Part shown: positions 10,301-25,300 of the stretch, one piece after another
Numbering within the stretch: position 1 is the stretch's first letter
How the letters are laid out: each line of letters starts with the position of its first letter
Source: Ischnura elegans
Lineage: Eukaryota; Arthropoda; Insecta; Odonata; Coenagrionidae
Assembly: GCF_921293095.1 (NCBI RefSeq)
Contig: NC_060252.1
Span: 75,412,866-75,476,865, forward strand
Direction of reading: 5' to 3'
DNA length: 64,000 nt
The notes under the pieces: generated by a model
Database searches by the model: none
What the model saw: only the letters and a program-made list of their open reading frames with translations
Told to the model about the DNA's origin: nothing
Program-made: the position numbers and the translations under genes

Positions 10301-13300
10301 TATTCATGAGAATAGGGTGGTTTCCTATTATTTTTTTATTGCCTAAATCGAAAGATTATTACTCCTGGAGAACGCATTTACATTTTTAAATGACAATATC
10401 TATTTTTCGCGATTAAATGAAAAGTGAAAATTTTCAAGCGCGCGAAAATGTGACGGGTAAGTATGAATGCCGGGAAATCTCTCCGTGTGACGTATTCCTC
10501 GTTCCCGCTGCCGCCCTGTGAGGTGACCTTGAGGGAGGCTTGAGCGCTGATACGACGCAGGCTGCTAGCGGGTAGCTGAGTACCCTGCTAGCTGGTAGCG
10601 CTTGGCTTAAATAAGGATTATTAATACCTCATCAAACGAAGAAAACTTTCTGACCTTAGCCAGTTTTAATAAGTGATTATTAAGACATGTTTCCCTGAGG
10701 TCTGCACCTCATGCATGCATCGGTAATCTCAGACGATGTATAACTCCTATATCTACTCGTATATAAACTAGGTCCCTGTGACGTCACGTGGAGTGGCATC
10801 GCGTGGGCGCCAATCTGGCCGTTTTCAAATGAGGATAAAAATGGACCATTGCCATTCGTCTAAACCGGTATTTCTAAAACAAAATAATTTGTATATTATG
10901 AATAGACTAATGGTGGGTAACGAATCACAATCAATGCCTTTCGTTTTCTTTGATGAAGGAAACTACCCTATTAGCATGCTTATGGAGAAAGGTCCTGAGT
11001 TTTGTTGTGTGTATGCAAAGCTTTAAAATTTTGACCTTTTGACCTCACAATGTTGGTCCAAACCAAAATTTTGAATTTGCCTTATGGGATTTCAATGTAA
11101 AAAAAATCAAGATAGAAAAAAGTCCGAATTTCATTGACCATGGGGTTGGCATGGGTTGCTTATACATAATTTCATGCACGTTATAACATGCTAAATTTTG
11201 ACAAATGATTCGCATCAAGCGTAACATACCTGATCCTCTGATTCTGACTGACTACTAGCTAAGGGGTTGACTTGACCTCTTGATTGGCTTACTTCGGGTA
11301 TCATGACTACGCCACCAACAGCCACGGCAGCTGGAGATGATTGCTCATGGCTGTCCGTTGAGCCAATAACAGCCTCATCCATATCTATGTGTAAGATACT
11401 CTCTTGACTGCCGGTGAACTGAAAAGAAGACATGGTATATGTAATTAAATTCATGGGGAATCAGAGGAATAAAATTTAGATTTTGTTGCCCATCAATGTG
11501 GTACAGTAGAGCTTCTACAATCAGTCTTGGTAATAGACAAAGCCAAAACAAATGGTAATTAAAAGAAACAATCCATTCTTCATTTTCTTAAAAATCTGTA
11601 CCTCAGTTCCCGAGTCATGCTTTAATTACGATTGCAAAAGCTACTCTATCAAGTTATGGCATGCCTCTTATCTTATCCAAAGCTCCATTACATATGTACA
11701 TGTAATTTTTCATTAATTTTTATCTCTACATTAGCTAGCTGCTAATCAGTTCTTTGTTAACACTCAGAATATTATTTTGGCAGCATTTGCAACGTGAATT
11801 AGTATTGCATTAATTGAACAAGCCTATCTTTCTTTCTGTCCTTTAAAGAGTGAACGTATGCAGAAATTAATTCAGTTGACTTCATTGCTGGGACGGGCCT
11901 TTCAATAGGGTGAGAATCAGTACAGTGCTGTGCTAAATCTCATTTTCCATAACATCATATCCTTTTGAGGCACACTTTTTTCACATTGGGTTTAGTCAAT
12001 ATTTATCAGCATATAACCTCAAACCTCACAAAAAAGTCACCCTTGCATGAAAGGTACAAATATAATAATGTACATATTGATAGACCAAAATTAAGATGAT
12101 ATTGTATTTCTGAGCGCAAATGAATGGATGCTACGAATAATCATTGCCAGTCTTCAATGAAGGAATATCTACAAAATCTCACTTGATATTGTGGTCAGTG
12201 CACTCCTACATTTTGTGGTAACATATCCATTACTGTAAGGTGGATTCTTAGAAGACCATTAAAAATTTTCTTTTGGACCAAAAAGAAATTTTTGATGAGG
12301 AAGAGAGATCAGAAAAGAGGGAGGTTAGGAGAACCCAGAAAGCAAAGAACAGCTATTTGAAACAATAATGAAACACGCAAGAGGAATACATACAAGGAAC
12401 AAAGATGCTAGCCCTAAATGACAAAGTGCTTTAAAATCACCTTTAATGATGGCCTATCTTGAGATCTCTGTGAGACAAGTTCAAATCACATAGTCACCTC
12501 CCTCCAAAAAGTGCCCTTTGGCCATGAAAGATACCCACCACACTGATCCACTATTAATTCCCATTTCATGGTATTCTGTCAGTCCTGAAGCCCTCCCAGC
12601 AAATATTTTCTACTTCCCATGGACATGTGCTATGGACTTTCAAGAGCCATACCCCAGTTAGGACAAAGTAAGCCATTGATAGTAACGCTCTAAGGATGAA
12701 ATGGGGAAGCTACCCACACGTAAGCAGCTTAACATTTTCCTATGGGTTCCTCATGCCCACAAGTAACAGAGGCAAAACTTTAAGCACCTGCCTATGCATT
12801 AATGTATCATTTCAGAAAATTCATTAATGTATTTAGGTAAAAGAGTTATGCTTCCATTCACGGTGCATCTACATTTTGAAAAGGGATGCATCTCAAAGAT
12901 ATCATGGTAAGAAAACTCAATCATCATGCAGTAATTTAATCACCAAGTTACTACTGTGATGTCACATGGAGTGGCATCGCATGGGTGCCAATGTGGCCTT
13001 TATCAAATGCAGTTAAAATTGACCATTGCCATTCGTCTTAACTGGTAATTATAAAACCAAATAATTTGTATATTATGAATACACTAATGGTGGGTAACGA
13101 ATCGCAATCAATGCCTTTCATTTTCATTGATGAAGGAAACTACCCTATTGGCAGTAGAAAATCCTCTCTGATTCTCCAACTGGTTTAGTTATCATTGCTA
13201 GTTGATGTTTCATTAATTGAACCAGCAACCATCATCTGTATAATTCTGTTGGTAAAGAAATAAAGAATCAGCCATAGCTGATCATTTGACCCAGCAGAAG

Positions 13301-16300
13301 ACCTGAAAAGACTTTTTTGCCATTGACCATTTCTCGGGGCTCTGATCTTTTGAAATTTATATAGTCAAACTTCCCTTGACATACACCTCCAAATAGCAGA
13401 CACTTTCCATTAACAGACTGTTTTTTAGGTCCCGACAGCAGGACAGTGAACCTTATGGAACAAAACCTCCAAATACCAGACACTTAACAATAGATGCGGG
13501 CAGCAAAAAATGCATATTTGTGCCCCAATAACTGGCACACTATGTGCAATCCTTTGAAAATTTCCCTTCCTTCAAGCAACAAACAGAATTTTTTAAACAA
13601 AATTTTCCTTACTGCAGGTGTGGTGAAATTATAAAAATTAGGTTCTTCTCTGATTAGCAACGGTTGTGTGGGAAGAGATTAAGTGAAAAGGAATTTTTAT
13701 ATCTATTTGGCTTTGATAATGGAGATGTCAATAGTCACCACATAAACAACACTGAACAATATTTTCATGGGAAATATCAGAGCAATAGCCAGCTATAGCT
13801 ATAGCTGGCTATTGTTTCAATATTTTGAAACTAAAAAATTGAAAGGTATTTAAAACAGCTAGCTTTTCTTAAACAACTTAGTTACACCTCATAAAATTGT
13901 GCCATAATTATCCAGACAGCAGCCCCCTTTGAATTGTTGACACCTCTCAATAGGTGACAATTTTTCCAGTCCCGTGCATGTCCACCATATGGAGGTTTGA
14001 CCGAACTACGTTGCTAATACCATATTCTTACTCTACAAGAAAAGGGGAATCATTCCTTATGCAATTCCACCAGTATGGCAAACTACACTTATTTTGCAAT
14101 ATGTACTCCTAATTTCAAATCTCAAATTCTAAGTTGTATGCATGTCATTTAAGCACAATTTTTATCAACAAAACTCTAACCAGTGTAAGTTCAAAACTAA
14201 TAATTATTGGATGTGCAAATGACATGGTCTTCACTCAGAGAATACATTCTAAAATAATGAGAATTTTCAACCTTCAAATATATGCTGAGTAAAAGCTACT
14301 ACATCCATAAATCCTATGACAATTCGGCTCTACTTTTAAAAAAATATTTACGATAAAAAAATCTAGAAGAAATATTCAACATCAACTCTGAAAGCACATA
14401 GCATATAAAAGTCACTACCCCAAGCTATGAGATGACATAAAAAATTGTGCATATATGGCATTATAATGTTGATTAAAAGCTATACCTATAAAAATAAGTA
14501 AAAAAATTCTAATAAAAATATATTCAGCACTCCTGGTTCTACTTTTCGAAGTTGGACTTAAAGGGTAGCTACTACGACAATGAGTGAGAGTCATACCTAA
14601 AAATACATGAAATACATATCTTCAAATGAGCAACAAGGGATTTACTCCATACAGAAATGTCATTTACTTTTTTCTTTTACCTGCTTTCCTTAAAACGAGC
14701 TAAAGTCCTACTAAAATTAGTTTCATATGGTATACTACATTATACATGTTCATTACTCACAATCAGTTGAAATATAGGTACATACGTACAGACAAAGCTA
14801 CGGAGTAAGTGATGATAGGCTTATGAACAAACTGAAGAAATTGATAAGAAATATTGCCAGGATAAACATTACCCTTAATATCCAAAAGTATTTACGAATG
14901 ATCATTTTTAAATCCAGCCATTTCCGCATTTTTTTAAATACTGGTTGATCATCACAGATTTGGCACTATCTCCAATGAAATTAATTCATCAATTTTAGCC
15001 CTCATGAGGAACTGAGTTTTGAAAAATAATATTTCAACAAGGTAACTACCACATATTCTTCCCGTGTCCGTGGCCTGGTCAGCTGTCCATAGTTGGCTGG
15101 TGCCTGTAAGAGAATTATTTAATTGGGGCCTAAGCATATATATATAGCTAGTGTGCTAATTGATTATGAATCAGCAAAAGTTAACTTACCATGAAGCCAT
15201 AATATTTCAAAATGTCCATTTTGCACATTGGGCATGTTCGGTGTTCCAAGAGCCAAGGATCTATACATGACTTATGATATTCATGCCTGCAAAAATGAAA
15301 TACAATGTTATTAGCACACATTTGCCTTTTTCACTATTGGTTCTGAAAATTCACTTCATTAAGTAAAAAATGCTACCATAATCGCTAGTATTTAGCCAGT
15401 GATTGTCATAGGAGTTTTCCTATCATTCACGGTTCTTCTATTAATATATAAACTTTGTGCTCTGTCAGCCACTTTACTGGTAGGGATACCCTTGAAAATA
15501 TACTTTTGCGCTGTAATTGTTAGATTTCTGTTGGCTATGATAAAATTATATACCAGTATAAGCGCAGGGAAATGAGCATAAAAAAGTTTACATTGTGCGT
15601 TCCATAGTTTATTTTAATGTAATAATGAGTTATGACCAAACATTTCACCAAATAGTAAGCATTGACCCTTATCGGACTGTCAATGTTTTGGTCAAAGCAG
15701 TTGTGGCTAATCCTACCCAAGAATATTCTAGGCATGATAAAGTAGGATATATTATTTAAAGTATCCAAGACATTGAAGATATTTTCTAGACATCTAGCAG
15801 ATATTTAAAATATCCAAGACATTGAAGATATTTTCTAGACATCTAGAAGATATTTAAGATATCCAAGACATTGAAGATATTTTCTAGATATCTAGAAGAT
15901 ATTTTGTGCTATGTGGCCAGTGGTGCCCCCTCCAGTACGTTCCAACCTCATTGGTATATGAAAACAATACAAAGGGCAGTGATGACTTTAATCGTGGTGA
16001 TTTTTTTGAGAGAGACACTGCCTTCTCTAGGCTCCTTTATGAAGAGAGGAAGAAAGCTGAAGTTCAGCCTTCATTGGAGAGATTTTTAATAAACATAACC
16101 GCTACTTTTGAATTGTGTTTTTCCGTTTGAGTGCTGTTTAGATCATGTCCGTCATTTGCATCTTCAGAAACGATATTGCACGAAATATGATCTGAATTCC
16201 ATATGTCTTTTTTGAATAACATGTGAAAGATGCACGATCGCAAGTTGTTACCCGCCTAGGAATTTTGATGTAAAAATTTAAAGGTATCAAAAGTGAGGGT

Positions 16301-19300
16301 TCAACAATTGCGTTTTGTTGCACTTCTTGAAATGTATTTTTATTTATAGTGAATATTATAAGTGGAATATCAACTTAAACACTGAGAGGAAGTTTTACTC
16401 GGTATCCAACGAAATTCCTGTTTTTTAACATTTTACTTACATTTTCTGCATATTTAAAAAAGTTACAAAACGTGAGGAATTTTACAAATTTACTTTTAAA
16501 CAATAGTTAATAAAAATAAAATGGGTGTAAAAAATAAAGTTTTTGCATGCATATTTTGCTCTTTTAGTACATAACCCCTAATTAGTACGGGACTCAATGG
16601 TTCGTCTTTCGTACATTCGACTTTTGTACATTTTTTCAGGAATGCATTGTGTTCGAAAGTCAGGGACCACCTGTACCCTATTGGAAATATTCAATTGCAT
16701 TCCATTGAAAAGTGTCAAACTTCAATTGAACATATGGAAATCTAATTGAATATGAGGAAATTCAATTGAATATTGGCACATTCAATTGAAATTTCCAATT
16801 GAATCGGCAGATTTTTTCCAATAGGGTACAAGCTTGCATACAAAAGTCTTAAACCTGCTTCAAAAATTAAAATGTACAGACTTTAAGTCAACAAATTCAT
16901 TGGATTTGCTGAACGCAGTTAAATTTGTTGCAATAGAGATTTCTTGAATACATGCATGTCATCATGATGACAGAGGACCATTGTGGCATACAGTCTAAAC
17001 AGGTGACTGACACAACATTTTCATGTGCTGTATGGGTTTCAAAGACGGTACCAAAACACTGACAAGATTAATTGTAGTTTAATTGAAAGAGATTTTTTAA
17101 AAAAATTGAAAGTTTCTCGCTGATTACATACAGTACAGATTACGTACAGAGTACAAAAAGTCTGAGAGCTACCAACATATTAAGATTGGGAAATTTTCAT
17201 GAGTGGGCTGCTCCTACAAATAGATTCATGCACAAAAGAGTGAAAACCAACTATGTTATGAATAAAAAATGAAACCTGCATTTATTGCAAGCATACTTTG
17301 AATTTCTTAGTGCCTAACTGAAGAGTACATACACTGATGACGGGAATCAAATCCTGGCTTATTTGAGTTCATGAATGGAATATAAATTAAATTGATTTCT
17401 TCATTATGACCTCAATTTATACAGTAATAAAAATTTTTCTTGGAGTGTGGGGCAGTGAAATTCAGAGTGCAAAATGTCTGCCGCCGTTTCGATATTATAT
17501 TATATCATCATCAGGGCTATGAATTATGGTCACAATGAATTAAAAAAATGAAGTGATGAACAATTTTTACAATGAAATTTTTTACAATACTAAAATAAAA
17601 AATATGCTATTGTATGTAAATTGAAAATAAAAGACAAGAATTTTGACGTACTTCATTTTCACTCTGTGCAAGTAAAGTATTGAAAGTGCAAATAAGTATT
17701 GATTGTTAAAATTCTTCATCTCCTCATGTATTATGTATTTCATTGTAACCATTACTCATAGTATAATATAATATATGTAATATCGAAACGTTGGCAAACA
17801 TTTTGCATTTCATTTAACATTGCCGCGACTCCAAGAAAAATTTTAATTACAGCATAAATTAAGTATTGTTTTATGGATATTTAAAGATACCAACCCAGTT
17901 TTTGGCTGTGCGACAGTAATTATCCAGAACTTAATTCCTCATAATGTCTATAGAAAAAACCTGGATTGATGTCATTAAAAATCTGTGAAACATTGAACCG
18001 GCCACTATCTGGTCTATTTGATTAGAATCACTTTGATTCAACTACATACAGAGCATTTGTACAGCTCAGCTCTAATTTCTATCAAGATGAGGGAAATGAT
18101 TCAGTGAACATTTATTAACTGGTACTCACTTGCATGGTAAAATACGAATCACATCTGAAATTTTGTATGGCTCAATGCATACAGCACAGCACTCTCCTTC
18201 TCCTTGGATTTCCTGAAATAGAGACAAATCAAAATTTAATTGCAGGCAATATTGCATAAACTCAAGTACCAGGATTTCACACCCATCATTGGATATGCTA
18301 AGATTGTAAAAAAATTATTATTTTTCACTAAATTTTTGCCCTCACGCCTTCCACATTTTATTAAAGCATTATCAGTATTTTAATTAAAAATTAGGTTTTC
18401 AAGTTATGCATTTTAATTCTCTAACCGAAGAAACCGATAAAGTGGCTCAAAACAAATACGGAAATATCTGGTATGCAGTTACAGATATTTGGAAGTTACA
18501 TGCATGATTTACCTTGTTAAACCTGTGTACATGCAACACACCACACTAACTGAATGAATCAACCTAAAGGTTGTTTTGCATAGGTGAGAATAGAGTTCAC
18601 CCCAAAAATAACAGGAATTTGAGTTTCATATTTTCAGAGTGGAAAGGCCAGTTTCTTTACCAGGGATAACATGGACTAAGATGATTTTTACTGCAGCTGC
18701 CCATAGGCTTCTCCTAGATCTTGAACCTGGGACCCATCATTCAAAAGTCATGCACTCTACTTGTTACGCTCAAATGATGCCATCAAGTCAAGAAAAGTGG
18801 GCAGCAACTTTTGTTTTCTTTTCGATTCTTTTTGTCACGACTTATCTTTTCCTTCCATCCATCTAATTCTTTCAATGGATTATGATTTCAGGCCTGAATG
18901 AACTGAACATCATTCCAATTTGGTATTATTAAATTAAGGGTTCTCTTTTTATCCTCCAAAATTTACCAAAGTCAGTCTTCCATAGAGATCATTCTTCAAA
19001 TAGGAGTTTTACCACAGAAAGTCATCAATAGCCAGCAGAATCTAACCAAATCAATGCAATGAGTTAGCAGCTCCTGACGAACCTACACTTAAAGGGTTGC
19101 ATTCCACTTCCCTTCTTTCCAATTACGTATTTTACATAATGACAGCAGAGCATGTATATTATCCTACTCTTGACCTTCTGGCTTCTCCTATTCCAAATTT
19201 TTACCTGGGTCTGCTAATGATGGAGTAATACAGTACCAGGCATAGGCAGATTTAGGGGGCTTAAAAACGCTTAAACAAAGACAAGATTTTTAATAAAAAT

Positions 19301-22300
19301 ATCAATAAATTTTATATTTTAATATTAAAGCTATTAATATTTCCAGTAACTTTCATATAAAATTAAAATAAAGAGTATATTTTGTAGAATAATTGTTGCA
19401 CGATTATTTTGATCCCAAATATGATAAGACCATTTGACTGTCAGGCCCTTGTGACCCCCACCCCAGAAAAAATCCTGGAACCGACCTTTGTACCAGGTGT
19501 ATCAACTCATAATTATTGGGGATTTAACCAGAGTTACTAGAGCAAAAGAAAGATCAAGACACCATCGAAAAAAAGGAAATATTACAACACTCACCCTATC
19601 TTCAGACTTGATATGTTTGGTGGGAATTTTCGAAAGAGCTTTTTTGGCAGCATTGCAGAGTCGTCTCTGAAAGAAAAATGTACGAATATTAAGTATATGT
19701 TTGTGATAACGTCTATTTTTTACAGTTGACTGCAAAAATAAATTATTTAATCCATCTTTGTAAAATTTCTTTCTTTTTCTCATGTGAAAAGCAAATTCTG
19801 GTAAATGAAATTTCGAATGTAAGTACAGCAATTTTAATATTATACACCTCAAAAGACTACTTAATAAGTATGTACCATAAAAAATGCACATCACATTATA
19901 ATAGCATAGTCTCAAAAATTAGTTTCGTGAGATTTCAATATCATTTACAGTGCAGAGGTATTCTATCTTTAATGACATATAAATGATTTATTTCTTCAGG
20001 AAAAATGTCAATTTTTTCAGTTAAGAGCCGGAGCATTGATTCTACAATGAGCACACTTTTGTCTTTTTTACTGAGGATACCTGTTTTAATTTTCTTAAAA
20101 CAGCATAAAAATTATCACCAATTCAGTAATTAATACTTACAGCAAGTCTGTCCTTAGCATGAATGTATCGAAACCTTTGGATGTAGTAAAAAACAAGCCA
20201 TGCCAATGAGATGATCATCAAAACTATGAAGGAGATGGACACAAACAAAACAGATGTCCTGCAAAAAGAAAAAAAAAACACATTAGATTCATTCACATAA
20301 GTTGCCTATGTAATATTATTTTAATGAGTATGACACAGAGTACTGCCAAGCGAGTAATGAAAGCTTTGATTTTGCAGTCTAGGTAAATACATATTCTGTG
20401 GAGTAAGAAAGTGATAAATTGGAGGAACAATGTATAATGATCCTCCATACTTCTAAATAATATTCATACATTACATAGAACTACACATTGGCCAAGAATC
20501 ATTATGTAGCAGGATATAAAATATCAAGTGCTACAAGGGAATGCCTAACTAGCTCACAATGCTCTAAATAATCTTTAGGCTCTCGACTGATTTCAGGTGA
20601 CATATAGGACTTGGAAAATATTCATTAATTTCACGCTGTTTAACATCAAATGAGGAGATAAGTGCAATGGTGAACTACAAAAATGACAAGGAGAATGTAT
20701 TGGTTTAAGTTAGCTTAGTGTGGTGTAAGATGATGCCTACTATTGAGATCCTCAGTTGTTGAAGGATAGTCGTGTCCTCTGTGGAGAAGAAGGGTAGCAA
20801 GTTGCCTTTCGGGAATTGTCCCAGTTGTTATTAATACAGCATTTTTTCACTCACAAACACACACAGGGGGAAAAAACTTTGGATATTTAAATGTGGCTAG
20901 TGCTATTAAATGATCTCTACCAGAGATGCAACACTTATGCTCTCAGATGATTATTTTTATGGCATTTATATTGCTCTACTATCACATCACTATTCATCTC
21001 TAGAGCAGCAGTTCATTAAATTATGCAACTGGACCACTGCGACTATCCTTATGGCAACCAATTCTCTTACTTTTGAGATGTCCGATGGAATAAGTTTGTT
21101 CATGACAATAATTATTATTGTTCAGAATTCATAATAACGGGTAACATTTATACTGATTACATACCTCAAGAGTGATTATTACCAGAGATCATCGTTCAAC
21201 TCATAAATAGAAATGCTTTGGTAAAATGCATTATAATAAGTTTAGAAAGATAGGTGACGACAGATTCAAACTAAAGGACCTACTTAATCAGGCAAAATAC
21301 AAGCTGAATTTCCCAATAAATTATAAAAATACCAACTGAATACATTATGATTTATGCTACCATTAAGCAAATGGGTTGAAAAAAGCTATACATATTTTAG
21401 ACAGCTGTTGTAGGGTAAATCTAGTTTCAAATTATAGGATTAAATTATGCTTAATAAATGTGGTAGTTTGCTACCTGAGATGTGCTCATAAAAGATGGTT
21501 TACTCCTCGGAATGAGGGGATAAAAATCTTCTTCTCCTCCTAGAGGGAAATCATCATGCTGGTTGACAGGTGGCTGCAGGGAATTTAAAGGTTAGGGTAA
21601 AGCCTCCATACAACGAATTTATTGGGGCCGGAAAAAACCATGACTTCGCTGTGAGGGGTTTCATTGTATGGATGCAATGTGCGGGTTGCGTCTTCGCAGA
21701 AGCATCCAAGTGTTCAGTATGTTTTGTGATGCAAGTCCAATAAATTTATCAACCTTGCTTCATTCACCTAAAAAAACCTTTCCTATAGCAATGATACATA
21801 ATTTTTATTATTTATAATCCAATACCGTGGCTATCAACGCGTGATTTTCAATATGCGTATTTCTCATTGAAACTGTTGGTCTCATCCATCCTACTCCACG
21901 CCTCATCGCTTACTTTATTTACGATCTGAAATTAAAGGAACGCCAAAATTGACCCTTGTGGATTACGTATTTTTAAAGTGATCCATAGGTTTCTTGAGTG
22001 TCCAGTTTTAATCGACATTGATTGGCAGTTTTATGCCGCAATTTTGCTTGAAAGAGCACATATTGCCCTCACGAAAAATGACTATTTAGATTAAAAACAA
22101 CATTTTTATAAAAAGACCACGTTTTGGGTCCAAACGCAGACTTCGTTGTAGGCAGTCTTTGTAATTGGAGAGATTCGTTACAGGAGGGTTTTTTTTGCGT
22201 GCATTTCTCATTGGACGAGTTCGGAACCAGGCCAATGACTTCGAAATAGGGAGGTTTCTTAAAATTTTGTTGTAAGGGGGTCGTTTTATATAGATTTTAC

Positions 22301-25300
22301 TGTACCTATCATGTTAATACCTGGAGATCACGGACACACATTAAACCGACTGATGGTTATGATTTAGGTGACCAGATCGCTTATTAGTCAGAATGGAACT
22401 TCCCCAGGTATTCATCTGGAGGGCAAATACCTAAATAAATCAATTTGCTGCCTAATTCTGAGCAAAAGCTAAAAATCACCGGTAGTAAATGCAAATGGAC
22501 AGTACATTGACAAGCTGAGAGTGAGAACTGGCGATTGAGCAAATCTTTTAGAAGAATTGTGAATCCTCACCGGTACCATCTGCAGAGATGTGTTATAGCC
22601 ATAAAGATGCTCAAAATGGTAATTGCCTCGGAATCACAAATTAACCTGCATGAAACGTTTTAAAAAGTAGGTTACAGCCGGATCCGGGTTTTTCTGTTCT
22701 CACTTATGTTCTCAGATATTCGTAGTAGTGGAAGAGAGAGGAGGTACGGCAATGAAGCAATGATTCTCCATGGAGAAAATAAATTATGGGAGACCTATTC
22801 CATAACCCCCAAAATGGCATATTTGCATTCATTACAGTCCCCTCTCTCGCCTTCTTACCATTGTTTCCCATATTCTTGGCGCATTCGTCAAGGCCGCAGC
22901 CAGAAAACATTTTCAGGCGGAGTTCATTTGGAAAGGGGGTAACATTTACAGGGGTTTATACCCCTTGATCTCCCGCACACACTAGCGTCTTGCATTCGGT
23001 ACAGAAATCATCCACAAATATCATATTAAATCTGTTATAACGAAAAAATTCGAGAGTTGATGTATTGAATAAAAAAAACAAATCTTCTTCCAAAAAAAAC
23101 GCGTTCATATTTATTTTATTGGAAAAAATATCACCAGCAGTCGAGTACCACAATACTGAGTCTTAAATCGAGAAGAGTGAAAAAGAAGTCTTGATTTGCA
23201 CTCGTCAGACTGCACCCCGAATACGTGGAAAATTTACTTTTGTGAGTCTTTTTATCTTTAATTGTGTATTTTAATGTGTGTGCCCAACCTAGGATATTTT
23301 CGTATTATACATAAATAATACTATTTATAATTTAATATTGCGTGCGAATCCTTACTCTCCCACCATTCTCATCCACACTCATTTCTCATAAACCTAAACG
23401 TCACCTACGCCTTATTCTAAGTTGAGTAATTAAAAGCTAATTTATTACTTTTTCGTACATTTTATACTGTTTTTGGAAAAATCGTGTATTTTAAAAACTT
23501 TTTTTATTGTACAGTGAAACCTGACTTAAGCGGAAACCTGTCTTATGTGGAAAATATTGTTGGCCCTGGCGGTGGCAATAGGGTTTTACGTGTACTGGTT
23601 CCCTTTGTTAAACGGAAACTGTCAGACGGGGAAACGGAATCGATTCCCGAGCGCATGCATCTTGCTTAGGCGGAATTGTAAAAAAAACAATTACAAGGAC
23701 AATATTTACCGAGAGGAAATAAAAATCATAAAATGGGCTTCCCTAGAAAACAATCCTTAAGACGGAACCAGCCAAAGGTGTCGTTCGTTCACAAGTTCAA
23801 CCACAATGCGATACTATTCTTTTATTATTTCATAATAATTTTATCTACACGTAGAATTTGAGTCAAACCAACCTCTAAGGCGACGCATGCAATAGACGTG
23901 ATATGACTTTCACGGTCTTTTTTTGAATTGTCAGGCCTTGATGTATGAGCTTAGGTTTTGCCACCGTAATAGCTGCAGAAAAGTTTCTCAGGTTTTCCAC
24001 CGGTTGATGTCTTCCATGTCTCCCGAAGTTTCGAGACACGACTAGTTGTTCATCCTCAGGGGCTCTTCCGAATCGAATCCTTCATTCGGAAGATCCCCTG
24101 AGGATGAACAGCAAGTCACTGCTAGAAACGTGTCAACCGGTGGAAAACCCGAGAAATTCTTCTGTCAGGCCTTGAGTTTAGCGGTCTTATCCGGAAAAAA
24201 ATATGGACCCGAGAGATTCCGCTAAAGAGAGGTTTCATTTTATTTTTATTTTTTCTTTGCAAAGGGCGAATATCTCCCGCTATGAGCCTATTGATGCGGC
24301 TTGCCGAATAGTTCTGTAGATGTAGATGTCTCCCTAAAAAAAATCACCTCGTCGTCAGCCGTAGAGATAAACCCCAAGACTTCAAGGGCAGAGGTGGCAC
24401 TCAGCGTCATCGAGGGAAATGTTTTTCGTGGGGAAGCCTCTCGTTCACGAGGCATCGCTATTAGTCCCCCTTCTCTGTCACAGTACAGTACGTCGGCTAT
24501 CGTCCCTCTAGGGAGCAGCGTTGCTACGCCAACTGCGATCACCGTAAGCAAAGCCTCACAGGCGGCTAAAGACGGTGAAAAGAGAATTTCGGGCTCAGGA
24601 GAGTTCCGAGGGGGAAGATTACATGAAATCACATTAACAACAACCTGATGCCTTCCCTAGAGATGCAAGGCATACTCTGCAGCGATGTCAGCAACGAAAA
24701 CACCCTTTGATAACGAAAAGTGAGTCGAAACCGGCAAGGTTTATCGCTTTGTCAATGTAAACAATAGATGCATAGGTAAGGCAAAATATTTGTCCCGATT
24801 TTGTCAGGAGAAGTAATGAGAAGATGGTTCTGAAGCACAACCATTAAACGCCTCATGAGTCTAGCAAAGCATGTATAACTTGAAAAAACAAACTGAGATG
24901 CTAATTTTTGCTATGGCTAGACCATAAATACGATGGATGCTATGACTATATCATGAATGAGTAAAACCCATAATCAACCACGATTTACAAGATGAAAAAA
25001 ACTTCGAACACTTATTTTATGAACGAAAAACATATTCAAAATTTTCTTTGTGCATACAATGACAAACTCATTGTAGCAGATAATAAGTGTTATAATAACA
25101 TTAAAATGCTATAGTACGGCTATATTTTAGGACGAATTCTCTCCCAGAATTTTCAAATCGAAAAGAAACGGTATAAAATCATTAAAAAAATCATATCCAT
25201 GGTAATTTACTAAATTGAGAAAAGGAATTTTGGGGAATGTGGTTTATTATGAGATACATAAAGAAGGTATTATTACCATTAGTAGTTGTTGAATAACAGA

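Larger units (their letters stand above)
11419..15049 (-). other. gol: gol intron
   Basis: 3.6-kb intron between the small 54-nt exon and the first tail exon. Besides the partial repeat copy at 12955 and the palindrome at 13783, I see only AT-rich sequence. Confidence 0.7.

Noticed and set aside
15535..15768. 77-codon minus-strand ORF
   Set aside because: Mostly covers the dispersed repeat at 15606-15719 and has no domain.
22888..22980. hAT-like MITE end (CAAGGCCGCAGCCAG)
   Set aside because: Composition is suggestive but no second end or target duplication could be found.
24301..24648. 115-codon ORF open on both strands
   Set aside because: Shares its left flank with another repeat in the window, and neither strand gives a recognisable protein.
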